Assembly: GCA_910578105.1 (NCBI GenBank)
Contig: CAJTPD010000001.1
Span: forward strand, 62,001 to 126,000
Direction of reading: 5' to 3'
DNA: 64,000 nt
DNA from: an uncultured Odoribacter sp.
Lineage (GTDB): Bacteria > Bacteroidota > Bacteroidia > Bacteroidales > Marinifilaceae
Shown here: in pieces, positions 51,032-59,484 of the stretch
How the letters are laid out: each line of letters begins with the position of its first letter
How positions within the stretch are numbered: the first letter of the stretch is position 1
The notes under the pieces: model-generated
What the model was told of the DNA's origin: nothing
Seen by the model: the letters and a program-made list of their open reading frames with translations, nothing else
Databases searched by the model: none
Program-made: the position numbers and the translations under genes

Positions 51032-51871
51032 TTATTTAACTAAATGTACATCGAGTTGAGGGAAAGGTATGTTGATATTTTCTTCGGCAAATGTTTTGTA
51101 TATTTTTTCATTCATGTCGAAGTATACTCCCCAGTAGTCCGGAGCATTAACCCAAGCACGTACAACAATATTCACAGAACTTTCTCCCAGTGAGGTCAGG
51201 GCAATAAAATAGTCCGGATTTTTCAGAATGCGGTTGTCAGCGTTCAGAAGTTTTTCAATGACGTTCCGTGCTTTATCGTAGTTATCTCCGTAAGCAATTC
51301 CGAATTGCCAGTCTACTCGCCGGGTTGCTTCTGTGGAATAGTTTTGGGTGATACCCGTTGATAAACCTCCATTGGGTATGATGATAATTTTGTTGTCGGG
51401 AGTTGTCAGGATGGTGTTGAAAATTTGTATTTCTTTGACAGTTCCGCTTTGTCCCTGGGCTTCAATAAAATCGCCCACTTTAAAAGGTTTGAACAGCAAA
51501 ATCATAATTCCTCCGGCAAAGTTTTGCAAAGTGCCGCTTAAAGCCATGCCTACACCAACTCCGATGGAAGCGAATAAGGCAATGATGGAACTGGTTTCTA
51601 CACCGAGCGTTCCGACAACCATCAGAATTAATAGAAAATTAAGTGTAATATTAATCAAGCTTCGGGTGAAAGTAGATAATGAAGCTTCTACATGACGTCT
51701 TTCCAGAATGTTACTTACTAGTTTTTTTAATCTTTTTACAATCCAGCGTCCAATCAGAAAAATGATAATTGCTGCCAGTAATTTTGAACCCAGTGTAGTG
51801 CTCAGATTAATCAGCTTGTCCAGGAATACATCCCAATTCATTGTGGATACGGGTGTTAATATTTCTTCCAT
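51032..51871 (-). CDS. MscS-family small-conductance mechanosensitive channel
   Basis: A 279-residue MscS-type channel that opens under hypo-osmotic stress. There are three membrane helices; the pore helix is rich in Gly/Ala (ASIGVGVGMALSGTLQNFAGGIMIL, about 90-114, in short form GVGMALSGTLQNFAGG) and is followed by FKPFKVGDFIEAQGQSGTVKEI, the start of the beta domain. The cytoplasmic vestibule contains IIIPNGGLSTGITQNYS. Size is that of the minimal E. coli MscS. It is monocistronic, with its own terminator. Confidence 0.94.
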   Translation of the reverse strand: MEEILTPVSTMNWDVFLDKLINLSTTLGSKLLAAIIIFLIGRWIVKRLKKLVSNILERRHVEASLSTFTRSLINITLNFLLILMVVGTLGVETSSIIALFASIGVGVGMALSGTLQNFAGGIMILLFKPFKVGDFIEAQGQSGTVKEIQIFNTILTTPDNKIIIIPNGGLSTGITQNYSTEATRRVDWQFGIAYGDNYDKARNVIEKLLNADNRILKNPDYFIALTSLGESSVNIVVRAWVNAPDYWGVYFDMNEKIYKTFAEENINIPFPQLDVHLVK

Positions 51872-51977
51872 AATGATTGTTTAAAAAATTGAATGTGATT
51901 TTAAATTTGTGTGAAATTAATAAAAAGAATATATTTTTCAAATTTATGGGCCGGGATAACAGGCAATTCATTTCTTT

Positions 51978-52010
51978 TTGTACAGTTTTTGCCAAATAAT
52001 TGTATTTTTG
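51978..52010 (+). promoter_or_regulatory. Candidate promoter for argS
   Basis: TTG (51978-51980) and TATTTTTG (52003-52010) are 22 bases apart. The -7 element is perfect, the spacing slightly long. ATG 52055 follows 44 bases later, which supports it over the longer in-frame start. Confidence 0.5.
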
Positions 52011-52054
52011 CAGGCTCTGAATGGTATATAATAGTAATTAAAATAATAATCGGA

Positions 52055-53845
52055 ATGAATATAGAAAGTCTGTTGGTTGCTAAAGTCATTGAAGCAGTTA
52101 AGGAATGTTATGGTGCGGAGGCTGAGCCGGATAAAATTCAGTTGCAGGCCACCCGAAAAGAGTTTGCAGGCGATTTGACAGTGGTTGTGTTCCCTTTTAC
52201 CCGTTTTTCTAAAAAATCGCCTGAGGAAACCGGTAAAGAATTGGGAGAATATTTGAAAAGATACATAGAAGAAGTCCGGGACTATAACGTTGTAAAGGGA
52301 TTTTTGAATATAGAGATTTCGTCAGCCTATTGGTTGGAAGTGTTGAATGAAGTTGCTCTTGATCCGAAATATGGTTATTTTCATGAAAAAAGCGGAAATT
52401 CTTATATGATAGAATATTCGTCTCCCAATACGAATAAGCCTTTGCATTTGGGCCATATCCGGAATAATTTGCTGGGATGGTCTGTTTCAGAAATACAAAA
52501 AGCAAACGGGCATGAGGTGAAGATGGTGAATCTGGTGAACGACCGGGGGATTCATATTTGTAAAAGTATGATAGCTTGGAAAAAGTATGCCTGTGGGGCA
52601 ACTCCGGAGTCGGCCGGAATGAAAGGAGACCATTTTGTGGGAGATTATTATGTCCGTTTTGACAAGGAGTATAAGGCACAAATCAAGCAATTGACGGAAG
52701 AAAAAGGACTGGATGAGGAAGAGGCTAAAAAGCAGGCTCCTATTTTGCTGGAGGCTCAGGATATGCTGCGGAAATGGGAGGCCGGGGACGAGGAAACCGT
52801 TGGGTTATGGCGTACCATGAATGATTGGGTACTAAAGGGGTTTGATGAAACTTATAAACTGATGGGCGTCGGATTTGATAAGATATATTTTGAATCGCAG
52901 ACTTATAAAAAAGGCCGTGATATTGTGTTGAAAGGTTTGGCCGACGGTGTACTTTACCGGAAAGATACGGGAAGTGTATGGGCTGATCTGACGGGAGACG
53001 GATTGGATCATAAATTGTTGTTGAGAGACGATGGAACGTCTGTATATATGACTCAGGATATTGGGACTGCGTATGAACGTTTCAATGAGTTTGATATGGA
53101 TGAAATGATTTATGTTGTTGGAAATGAACAGAATTATCATTTTCAGGTTCTTTCTTTGATTTGCGGTAAATTGGGTTTTCCCTGGGCTGATAAGATAAAA
53201 CATCTTTCTTACGGGATGGTGGAATTACCGGAAGGAAAAATGAAATCGCGTGAAGGTACTGTTGTGGATGCTGATGATTTGATGCAGGAAATGATTCATA
53301 CAGCCCGTGAAACTTCACAGGAATTGGGTAAATTGGATGGCTATTCGGCGGAAGAGGCTGAGGAGGTGTACCGGAAAGTGGCATTGGGGGCTTTAAAATA
53401 TTTCATTTTAAAAGTAGATCCCAAGAAGACAATGTTGTTCAATCCCAAAGAGTCTATTGATTTTAACGGGAATACAGGACCTTTTATCCAATATACCTAC
53501 GCCCGTATTCAGTCGGTGTTGCGGAAGGCTGCCGAAGCAGGGACGGAGCCTCAGGCGGCCGGTATTCATATCCGTATTTCGGAAAAAGAACAGAATCTGA
53601 TAAAATGGATTGCTAAACTTCCGGATGTAGTGCGGGAAGCGGGAGCAACTTATAGCCCTGCATTGCTGGCAAATTATTCTTATGACCTGGCAAAGGAATT
53701 TAATCAGTTTTACCATGATTTTTCTATTCTGAAGGAAGAAGACAGGGAGGTGAAAAATTTCCGGTTGCTGTTGGCAAAGGTATGTGGAGAAGCGATTAAA
53801 AATGCAATGGGTATGTTGGGTATAGAAATGCCGGACAGAATGTAA
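52055..53845 (+). CDS. argS: Arginyl-tRNA synthetase
   Basis: A 597-residue class I synthetase. ATG 52055 (MNIESLLVAKVIEAVKECYG) starts the N-terminal Add-1 domain; the upstream 48-residue in-frame extension is rejected because it lies partly before the promoter. The HIGH-type motif is HLGH (131-134, in NTNKPLHLGHIRNNLLG), the KMSKS position reads MKSREGTVVDADDLM, and the C-terminal anticodon-binding DALR domain begins near FIQYTYARIQSVLRKA. It is followed by a PHP-family phosphatase gene 2 bases after the stop, so the two are probably co-translated. Confidence 0.96.
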   Translation: MNIESLLVAKVIEAVKECYGAEAEPDKIQLQATRKEFAGDLTVVVFPFTRFSKKSPEETGKELGEYLKRYIEEVRDYNVVKGFLNIEISSAYWLEVLNEVALDPKYGYFHEKSGNSYMIEYSSPNTNKPLHLGHIRNNLLGWSVSEIQKANGHEVKMVNLVNDRGIHICKSMIAWKKYACGATPESAGMKGDHFVGDYYVRFDKEYKAQIKQLTEEKGLDEEEAKKQAPILLEAQDMLRKWEAGDEETVGLWRTMNDWVLKGFDETYKLMGVGFDKIYFESQTYKKGRDIVLKGLADGVLYRKDTGSVWADLTGDGLDHKLLLRDDGTSVYMTQDIGTAYERFNEFDMDEMIYVVGNEQNYHFQVLSLICGKLGFPWADKIKHLSYGMVELPEGKMKSREGTVVDADDLMQEMIHTARETSQELGKLDGYSAEEAEEVYRKVALGALKYFILKVDPKKTMLFNPKESIDFNGNTGPFIQYTYARIQSVLRKAAEAGTEPQAAGIHIRISEKEQNLIKWIAKLPDVVREAGATYSPALLANYSYDLAKEFNQFYHDFSILKEEDREVKNFRLLLAKVCGEAIKNAMGMLGIEMPDRM

Positions 53846-53847
53846 AG

Positions 53848-54687
53848 ATGAATCTGACCAATTATCATAGTCATTGTTCTTTTTGTGACGGCCGGGCACC
53901 TATGGAAGAATTTGTAAAATCGGCTGTTGCTGCCGGTTTTACGGCTTATGGGGTATCTTCGCATGCTCCTTTGCCTTTTGCTACCCAATGGACGCTGAAA
54001 CAAGAGGAGGTGGTAGCATATCTCCGGGAAATTGAGAGGCTTAAAAAGAAATATGCCGGACAGATAGAATTGTATGCCGGTATGGAAATCGATTATTTGA
54101 GCGGTGTTCAGAATCCTGCAAATGATTATTTTCAGAATTTGCCCCTGGATTACCGGATAGGTTCCGTACATCTTGTTTATACAGACGAGGGAGAAATTAT
54201 TGATACGGATACCAGTGCTGAAAATTTTAGTTTTCTGTTGCATAAATATTTCGGAGGAGATTTAAGACGATTGGCAGAGCGTTATTATGAGGCTTCATTG
54301 GAGTTGGTGGAGTCGGGAGGCTTTGATTTTATCGGACATGCTGATAAAATTTTTTATAATGCGGAATGTTTTGAACCCGGAGTTACAGGATATTCCTGGT
54401 ATAAAGAATTGTGTGAAAATTTGTTCCGCCGGATTGCAGGGAAAGGTTTGATGCTGGAGATTAATACCAAAGCATATCAGTCAAAGGGGTGTTTTTTTCC
54501 TGCCTGTCAGCATTTTGAAATAATCCATCGTTTGGGTATACCAGTTGTTGTAAATTCTGACGCCCATTTTCCGGAGCGGATTAATGCCGGTCGGCAGGAA
54601 GCTTTGGCGCAGCTTAAAGCAAGTGGTTTTACTTCTGTTTGTGAGATGCATCAGGGGAAATGGTTGGAAGTAAGTATTGATATATAG
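53848..54687 (+). CDS. PHP-family histidinol-phosphatase (HisK-type)
   Basis: A 279-residue PHP-domain phosphatase. The metal-binding start NYHSHCSFCDG (about 5-15), GVSSHAPLPF (third His), AGMEIDYL (Glu), RIGSVHLV and GHADKIF are the expected PHP ligands; EINTKAY and NSDAHFPERI near the end complete the site. The closest functional class is histidinol-phosphate phosphatase of histidine synthesis. No other his gene is nearby, so another phosphate ester is possible. It begins 2 bases after argS. Confidence 0.87.
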   Translation: MNLTNYHSHCSFCDGRAPMEEFVKSAVAAGFTAYGVSSHAPLPFATQWTLKQEEVVAYLREIERLKKKYAGQIELYAGMEIDYLSGVQNPANDYFQNLPLDYRIGSVHLVYTDEGEIIDTDTSAENFSFLLHKYFGGDLRRLAERYYEASLELVESGGFDFIGHADKIFYNAECFEPGVTGYSWYKELCENLFRRIAGKGLMLEINTKAYQSKGCFFPACQHFEIIHRLGIPVVVNSDAHFPERINAGRQEALAQLKASGFTSVCEMHQGKWLEVSIDI

Positions 54688-54727
54688 TGTGGGCCGTGGA
54701 AATTAGTTGGTGAAGGCTCTGAGGTCT

Positions 54728-54753
54728 TTTCCGGATGAACAAAGTTCCGGAAA
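54728..54753 (+). terminator. Weak hairpin after the PHP phosphatase gene
   Basis: TTTCCGG (54728-54734) and CCGGAAA (54747-54753) form a 7-bp stem with a 12-base loop in the 82-base gap before the next gene. An A run, not a T run, follows, so terminator function is uncertain. Confidence 0.25.
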
Positions 54754-54769
54754 TTAAAAAAATGAAAAG

Positions 54770-55549
54770 ATGAATGAGGAATTGAATTTAGAACAGGTAT
54801 TGGAATTGGTTGTAGTGTGGGCCAAAGAAGCGGGAAAGCTCCATCTTTCTTATTTCCGGGGAAATAACCTGGATATCCGTACCAAATCCAATGTATATGA
54901 TGTGGTTACCCGGGCGGACAAAGAGGCTGAGGCTTTTTTGATTCATGAAATCGGGAAAAATTTTCCGGAGCATGCTGTATTGGGAGAGGAAAGCGGAGAA
55001 CATACCGGACTGGCGGATTACCGTTGGGTAATCGATCCTTTGGACGGAACGAATAATTTTAGCCAGGGCTTGCCTGTATTTACTGTTTCCATCGGTTTGC
55101 AATATAAGAAGGAAACCGTGTTGGGCGTTGTATATGCTCCTTATTTTGATGAACTTTACACGGCTGTAAAAGGAAAAGGTGCTTTTTTGAATGCAGCACC
55201 TATTCATGTATCTGTCAAAAACGATTTGGGGCATTCTGTTCTGGGAACAGGGTTCCCTTATGATAAAGACATAAATCCGGATAATAATGCTGCCAACCTT
55301 GCTGCTATTTTGCCTCATTTGCGGGGTATCCGTCGCATGGGTTCGGCTGCATATGATTTGTGCTGTACGGCTGCCGGGTGGTTGGATGGATATTGGGAGC
55401 TGGGATTAAGTCTGTGGGATATGTGTGCCGGAGCGTTGATTGTGGAAGAAGCCGGCGGATGTGTGGTAACTTTCCGGGAAAACAGAGGTATTTCTATTAT
55501 TGCCGGAAATGCCGTTATTGTGAAAAAAATCCGTGAAAAAATCAATTGA
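54770..55549 (+). CDS. Inositol-monophosphatase-family phosphatase
   Basis: A 259-residue member of the Li-sensitive phosphatase superfamily. Metal-binding motifs are GEESGEH (about 70-76), WVIDPLDGTNNFSQGLPVF (about 86-104, motif A) and the late LSLWDMCAGALIVEEAGG (motif B). Substrates in the family include inositol phosphate, fructose 1,6-bisphosphate, PAP and histidinol phosphate. Because a PHP-type histidinol phosphatase lies directly upstream, overlap of function is possible but not shown. Confidence 0.9.
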   Translation: MNEELNLEQVLELVVVWAKEAGKLHLSYFRGNNLDIRTKSNVYDVVTRADKEAEAFLIHEIGKNFPEHAVLGEESGEHTGLADYRWVIDPLDGTNNFSQGLPVFTVSIGLQYKKETVLGVVYAPYFDELYTAVKGKGAFLNAAPIHVSVKNDLGHSVLGTGFPYDKDINPDNNAANLAAILPHLRGIRRMGSAAYDLCCTAAGWLDGYWELGLSLWDMCAGALIVEEAGGCVVTFRENRGISIIAGNAVIVKKIREKIN

Positions 55550-55614
55550 ATGCTTAAATATCCCGGTAATTCCGCTACTCTGTAACTTTTATATAAGATT
55601 TAATTATTTATAAT

Positions 55615-57822
55615 ATGAGAATAAGAATCATTTGTTTATGCGTGTGTGTTTTGTGTGTTTACAGTCTTCGGGCACAGTTGTCCGGGCCGGTCTATCCTGT
55701 TCCGCAGGAGATGAAATGGGGACTGCAGGTAGTGGAGTTGCCTGCTGGTTTTCAATTGACCGGGGAATCGTCGGCTAATCCTTTTGCTGTAAATCAACTG
55801 AAAGCATTGTTGGGAGAGGAAAGTGGCAAGACTGAAAAATTTACAATATATATTGGGAAAAGAGGAGACAAAGCAGTTCGTAAATATGCGCATCTTATTC
55901 CTCAGCAGCCTGAAGGTTATTATCTTTCGGTAGCGGACGACCGGATTGTATTGGCCGGAAATGATGACCGAGGAACTTATTATGCGGTGCAGACTTTGCG
56001 TCAGTTATTGCAGGGAAAGCGCATTCAGGAAGTTGAAATCAGAGATTATCCTGTGGTCCGTTTCCGGGGTGTGGTTGAAGGTTTCTATGGTACACCTTGG
56101 AGTCATGAAGCACGTCTGAGACAATTGAGATTCTATGGTGATAATAAGCTCAATACTTATATTTATGGTCCCAAAGATGATCCTTTTCACAGTTGTCCGG
56201 ACTGGCGTAAACCTTATCCGGCCGAAGAAGCAGACCACATTCGTGAGTTGGTCCGGGTAGCCCGGGAGAATGCTGTAGATTTTGTATGGGCTATTCATCC
56301 GGGGCAGGATATCAAATGGAACGAAGAGGACCGCAGTCTGTTGCTGGCAAAATTTGAAAGTATGTATCGGTTGGGAGTCCGGGCATTTGCTGTTTTTTTT
56401 GATGATATTTCAGGTGAAGGGACCCATCCGGAACGTCAGGCCGATTTATTGAATTATATTGATAATTATTTTGTGAAGGTGAAAGGTGATGTCACACCTT
56501 TAATTATGTGTCCTACGGAATATAATAAAAGCTGGTCTAATCCGGCCAAAGGATATTTGACTACTCTGGGGACAAAGCTGAATTCCGGGATTCAGATTAT
56601 GTGGACGGGAGACCGGGTGATTTCGGATATAACGGAATCCGGGCTGGCTTGGGTGAATGAAAAAATCAAACGTCCGGCTTATGTGTGGTGGAACTTTCCG
56701 GTATCGGATTATGTGCGGGACCATTTGTTGATGGGAGCGGTTTATGGGTTAGAGCTTCATATTGGCAAAGAAATGTCGGGTTTTGTGACTAATCCGATGG
56801 AGCATGCAGAGGCTTCAAAGATTGCTATTTTCAGTGTGGCGGATTATGCCTGGAATCCGGAGCACTATCATGTTCAAGGTAGCTGGAAAGCTGCAGTAAA
56901 GGCTGTATTGCCCGGTGAATCTGAGAGTTTGCAGGTATTTGTTAATCATAATTCTGATTTAGGACCGAACGGACATGGCTATCGCCGGGAGGAATCTGTG
57001 GAAATTTATCCGGTGGCTGATCGTTTTTTGAAAGGGTGCCGTCAGGGGAAATTGTCATCAGAAGAGTATTTGTTGTTGGCTGATGAGTTCACTAAAATTG
57101 TGGAAGCTGCCGATGTCTTGGCTGTTAATCAGGAAAACAGGGCTTTGGCGGAGGAGCTTCGGCCCTGGTTGGAACAGTTTAAAAATATGGGATTGTCCGG
57201 GCTTGAAGTATTGGCTATGTGGAAAGCTGCAGAAGCGGGTGATAAAGATATGTTCCTGCGAAAATATAAACATATGAGAGCATTGCAGCAAAAAGGTTTT
57301 GCGATAGACCAGACTTATAATCAAAATCCTTATCAACCTGGCGTAAAGACCGGTTCAAAGGTGATGCAGCCGTTGATTGATACGCTTTTTGTGTTGGCGA
57401 CGGAATGTTATAACCGGAAATGCGGTGCTCAGTTGGACAGCAAGATATTCACTTCTCCTCATCAGTCATATAGTACGGTGGAGCAATTCAAAACTTTGCC
57501 GGTACGTGTAAAAAACAACCGTATTATAGTTTCTCCTATGCTTGAAGTAGTGAAATGGGGCAACGGACAATATTTGGGTGTAGAATTAGACAATGTGTAT
57601 ACATTGAAAGGTTTGGAGGCAGATTTTGGTGTGAAGGAAAGTGCAGCCTGGTTGCAACTGGAAACGTCGGTTGACGGGAAGTTGTGGGAAACTGTTGGGA
57701 TGTCGCAGCATGAGAATCAGGTGAAAGCACAATTGGACGTGAAAGCCCGTTTTATCCGTATAGTTAATAAAAGCGGACAGGAACAGCAGGCTTATCTCAG
57801 GAAATTTGTGGTAGTACTTTAG
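55615..57822 (+). CDS. GH84 beta-N-acetylglucosaminidase (O-GlcNAcase-like), secreted
   Basis: A 735-residue glycoside hydrolase family 84 enzyme, close in length and layout to BtGH84 of Bacteroides thetaiotaomicron. A signal peptide (MRIRIICLCVCVLCVYSLRAQ) precedes an N-terminal GH20b-like domain (about 25-140), the TIM barrel (RGVVEGFYGTPWSHEARL onward) and a helical region. The two catalytic aspartates are D263 and D264 in VFFDDISGEGTH, which act by substrate-assisted catalysis. The C-terminus is a beta-sandwich (about 610-735). No SusCD partner is adjacent. Likely substrates are GlcNAc residues of host glycans; the precise one is unknown. Confidence 0.95.
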   Translation: MRIRIICLCVCVLCVYSLRAQLSGPVYPVPQEMKWGLQVVELPAGFQLTGESSANPFAVNQLKALLGEESGKTEKFTIYIGKRGDKAVRKYAHLIPQQPEGYYLSVADDRIVLAGNDDRGTYYAVQTLRQLLQGKRIQEVEIRDYPVVRFRGVVEGFYGTPWSHEARLRQLRFYGDNKLNTYIYGPKDDPFHSCPDWRKPYPAEEADHIRELVRVARENAVDFVWAIHPGQDIKWNEEDRSLLLAKFESMYRLGVRAFAVFFDDISGEGTHPERQADLLNYIDNYFVKVKGDVTPLIMCPTEYNKSWSNPAKGYLTTLGTKLNSGIQIMWTGDRVISDITESGLAWVNEKIKRPAYVWWNFPVSDYVRDHLLMGAVYGLELHIGKEMSGFVTNPMEHAEASKIAIFSVADYAWNPEHYHVQGSWKAAVKAVLPGESESLQVFVNHNSDLGPNGHGYRREESVEIYPVADRFLKGCRQGKLSSEEYLLLADEFTKIVEAADVLAVNQENRALAEELRPWLEQFKNMGLSGLEVLAMWKAAEAGDKDMFLRKYKHMRALQQKGFAIDQTYNQNPYQPGVKTGSKVMQPLIDTLFVLATECYNRKCGAQLDSKIFTSPHQSYSTVEQFKTLPVRVKNNRIIVSPMLEVVKWGNGQYLGVELDNVYTLKGLEADFGVKESAAWLQLETSVDGKLWETVGMSQHENQVKAQLDVKARFIRIVNKSGQEQQAYLRKFVVVL

Positions 57823-57825
57823 AGT

Positions 57826-58629
57826 TCAGGACATAACGATGGTTTGAGCAGAAGGTTTGAGGATGGAATTGGCCAGGATGCGCCGGGCTGTCTGATAACC
57901 TTCGTTGTAGATTTCCTGAATGTGTTCGAGGTCAAACATGCTGTATTTGCTCATATTTTGCGGTGCAATGAATACATCGCTCATACTGCGGTCTATGTCG
58001 GTATTCCGGTCTATTCCCAAGTGGAAAGAACGAATAGCCATTCCCAGCATGTTGGTTATTTTTTCGGAAGTATCCAGTGAATTGATTTCTACGGAAATGA
58101 TTTTTTCACATCTTTTCCGGATAGGCCGGACCGGAAGGTTCATAAAAACGCCTCCGTCTACATAGTCGTTACTGTCGATTTCTTTCGGGGTAAAGACAAC
58201 CGGAATAGAGCAGGAGGCAATGATGCAGGGAAGGAGTTCCCCATGTTCAAAATGGACCGGGATAGCGTGATTGATGTCACTGGCTGTAATCACTAAAGGA
58301 ATTTTTAATTCTTCGAAAGTTGCTGTATGCAGAAATTCTTTCAGGTGTTCTTCCATTCCGTTCATAGTCATGATACCCTTTTTGGACATAGTGGGACGGG
58401 CAAAATGTAATATCTTTTTTCCTGTGAAAAATTTCAGGCATTCTTCAGGAGTATGGCCGGAAGCTATCATTGCTCCGATAATGGAACCGGCACTGGTTCC
58501 TGATATGATGTCCGGTTTAAGTCCGGTGTCGTACATGGCTTGTATGACTCCCAGATGAGCAAACCCTCTGGCACCTCCTCCTCCGAGTACCAAGCCTATG
58601 TGATATTGTGGTGCAATGTCCATGAACAC
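57826..58629 (-). CDS. Patatin-like phospholipase family protein
   Basis: A 267-residue patatin-like acyl hydrolase with a Ser-Asp dyad. The oxyanion loop is LVLGGGGARGFAHLG (about 13-27), the nucleophile is in SGTSAGSIIGAM and the Asp is in DSNDYVDGGVFMNLPV. There is no signal peptide, so it is probably cytoplasmic (RssA/YchK-like size). It is convergent with GH84, separated by 3 bases. An alternative ATG lies 6 bases downstream of the chosen one. Confidence 0.93.
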   Translation of the reverse strand: MFMDIAPQYHIGLVLGGGGARGFAHLGVIQAMYDTGLKPDIISGTSAGSIIGAMIASGHTPEECLKFFTGKKILHFARPTMSKKGIMTMNGMEEHLKEFLHTATFEELKIPLVITASDINHAIPVHFEHGELLPCIIASCSIPVVFTPKEIDSNDYVDGGVFMNLPVRPIRKRCEKIISVEINSLDTSEKITNMLGMAIRSFHLGIDRNTDIDRSMSDVFIAPQNMSKYSMFDLEHIQEIYNEGYQTARRILANSILKPSAQTIVMS

Positions 58630-58686
58630 AATTTATGATATGTTTATGAATGTGTACGAAAAAAAACAACTCCGGGTTTTATTTCT

Positions 58687-58694
58687 CAAATATA
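58687..58694 (-). promoter_or_regulatory. Bacteroidota -7 element for the patatin-like gene
   Basis: The minus strand reads TATATTTG, a perfect TAnnTTTG, 57 bases before the ATG at 58629. No clear -33 TTG at proper spacing is visible. Confidence 0.4.
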
Positions 58695-58795
58695 GCAAAA
58701 AGAAATTGTTTTTTTACAGATATTCACTTAAGTTTAGGGTGGAAATCATGAAATTTTTACCAAGTTGTAAGATACGTACAAATCTGAATAAGGAT

Positions 58796-59347
58796 ATGGT
58801 TATATTACAGAGAATCAGGAGCGGGAAAGAAGTTGCTTTCCAAAAATTGCTGGAATTGTATACTGAAGCTTTTCCGCCGGAAGAACGCAGGGATACGGAA
58901 CAATTGGCGGAGTGGCTGGATACTAAGCCGGCTATGTGTTTTAATGCAGTGGAATGTGACGGGGTATTGGCTGGCTTAGTGGTATATTGGGATTTCGGGA
59001 CTTTTTATTATCTGGAGCATCTGGCTGTATTTGCTGATATGAGAAATAAGAAGATCGGGCAACAGATTCTGGATTGGATAAAAGAGCATTTGAAAGGGAT
59101 ATGGGTTTTGGAAGTGGAACCGGCTGATACGGAAATGGCAATGAGGCGTATTAACTATTACCGGCGGAATGGTTTTCAGATACTTGATAAGACTTATATG
59201 CAACCTTCTTATCGTTTCGGGGGAGAAGCATTTCCGCTTTGGATTATGGGAAATGAACCGGGCCAACCGCAGCCAGTGTTGGACGAACAGATACAGGTGA
59301 TAAAAAACAGGGTATATTATTCCGGTTGGAATGAATGTTGCGGTTGA
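58796..59347 (+). CDS. GNAT-family N-acetyltransferase
   Basis: A 183-residue GNAT acetyltransferase. The start ATG 58796 (MVILQRIRSGKEVAFQKLLELYTEAFPPEER) gives a family-like N-terminus; an upstream ATG at 58748 and a longer frame overlapping the patatin gene are less likely. The strand-4 and motif A region is FGTFYYLEHLAVFADMRNKKIGQQILDWI (in short form HLAVFADMRNKKIGQQIL), where R/QxxGxG reads NKKIGQQ. EVEPADTEMAMRRINYYRRNGFQ is the motif B helix. The acceptor is unknown. Confidence 0.85.
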   Translation: MVILQRIRSGKEVAFQKLLELYTEAFPPEERRDTEQLAEWLDTKPAMCFNAVECDGVLAGLVVYWDFGTFYYLEHLAVFADMRNKKIGQQILDWIKEHLKGIWVLEVEPADTEMAMRRINYYRRNGFQILDKTYMQPSYRFGGEAFPLWIMGNEPGQPQPVLDEQIQVIKNRVYYSGWNECCG

Positions 59348-59421
59348 ACTGTAGTGTCGTAACAGGGAGCGCGTGGAATATTAGTCCGTTGGTGCGCTTA
59401 CAGTGTTGGTGTATATAAAGA

Positions 59422-59454
59422 AAAACCGGATTTCAGTATACTGAACCCGGTTTT
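59422..59454. terminator. Bidirectional hairpin between GNAT and transketolase genes
   Basis: AAAACCGG (59422-59429) pairs with CCGGTTTT (59447-59454); inside it TTCAGTA/TACTGAA continues the stem with a one-base asymmetry. T runs on both flanking sides make it a good two-way terminator between convergent genes. Confidence 0.75.
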
Positions 59455-59484
59455 AAAATTTTTGGCTAAATTCTGTTTTTTACT

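Noticed and set aside
51911..52054. The 48-residue N-terminal extension of ArgS
   Set aside because: It begins upstream of the likely promoter, has no similarity to synthetase domains, and ATG 52055 gives a normal start.
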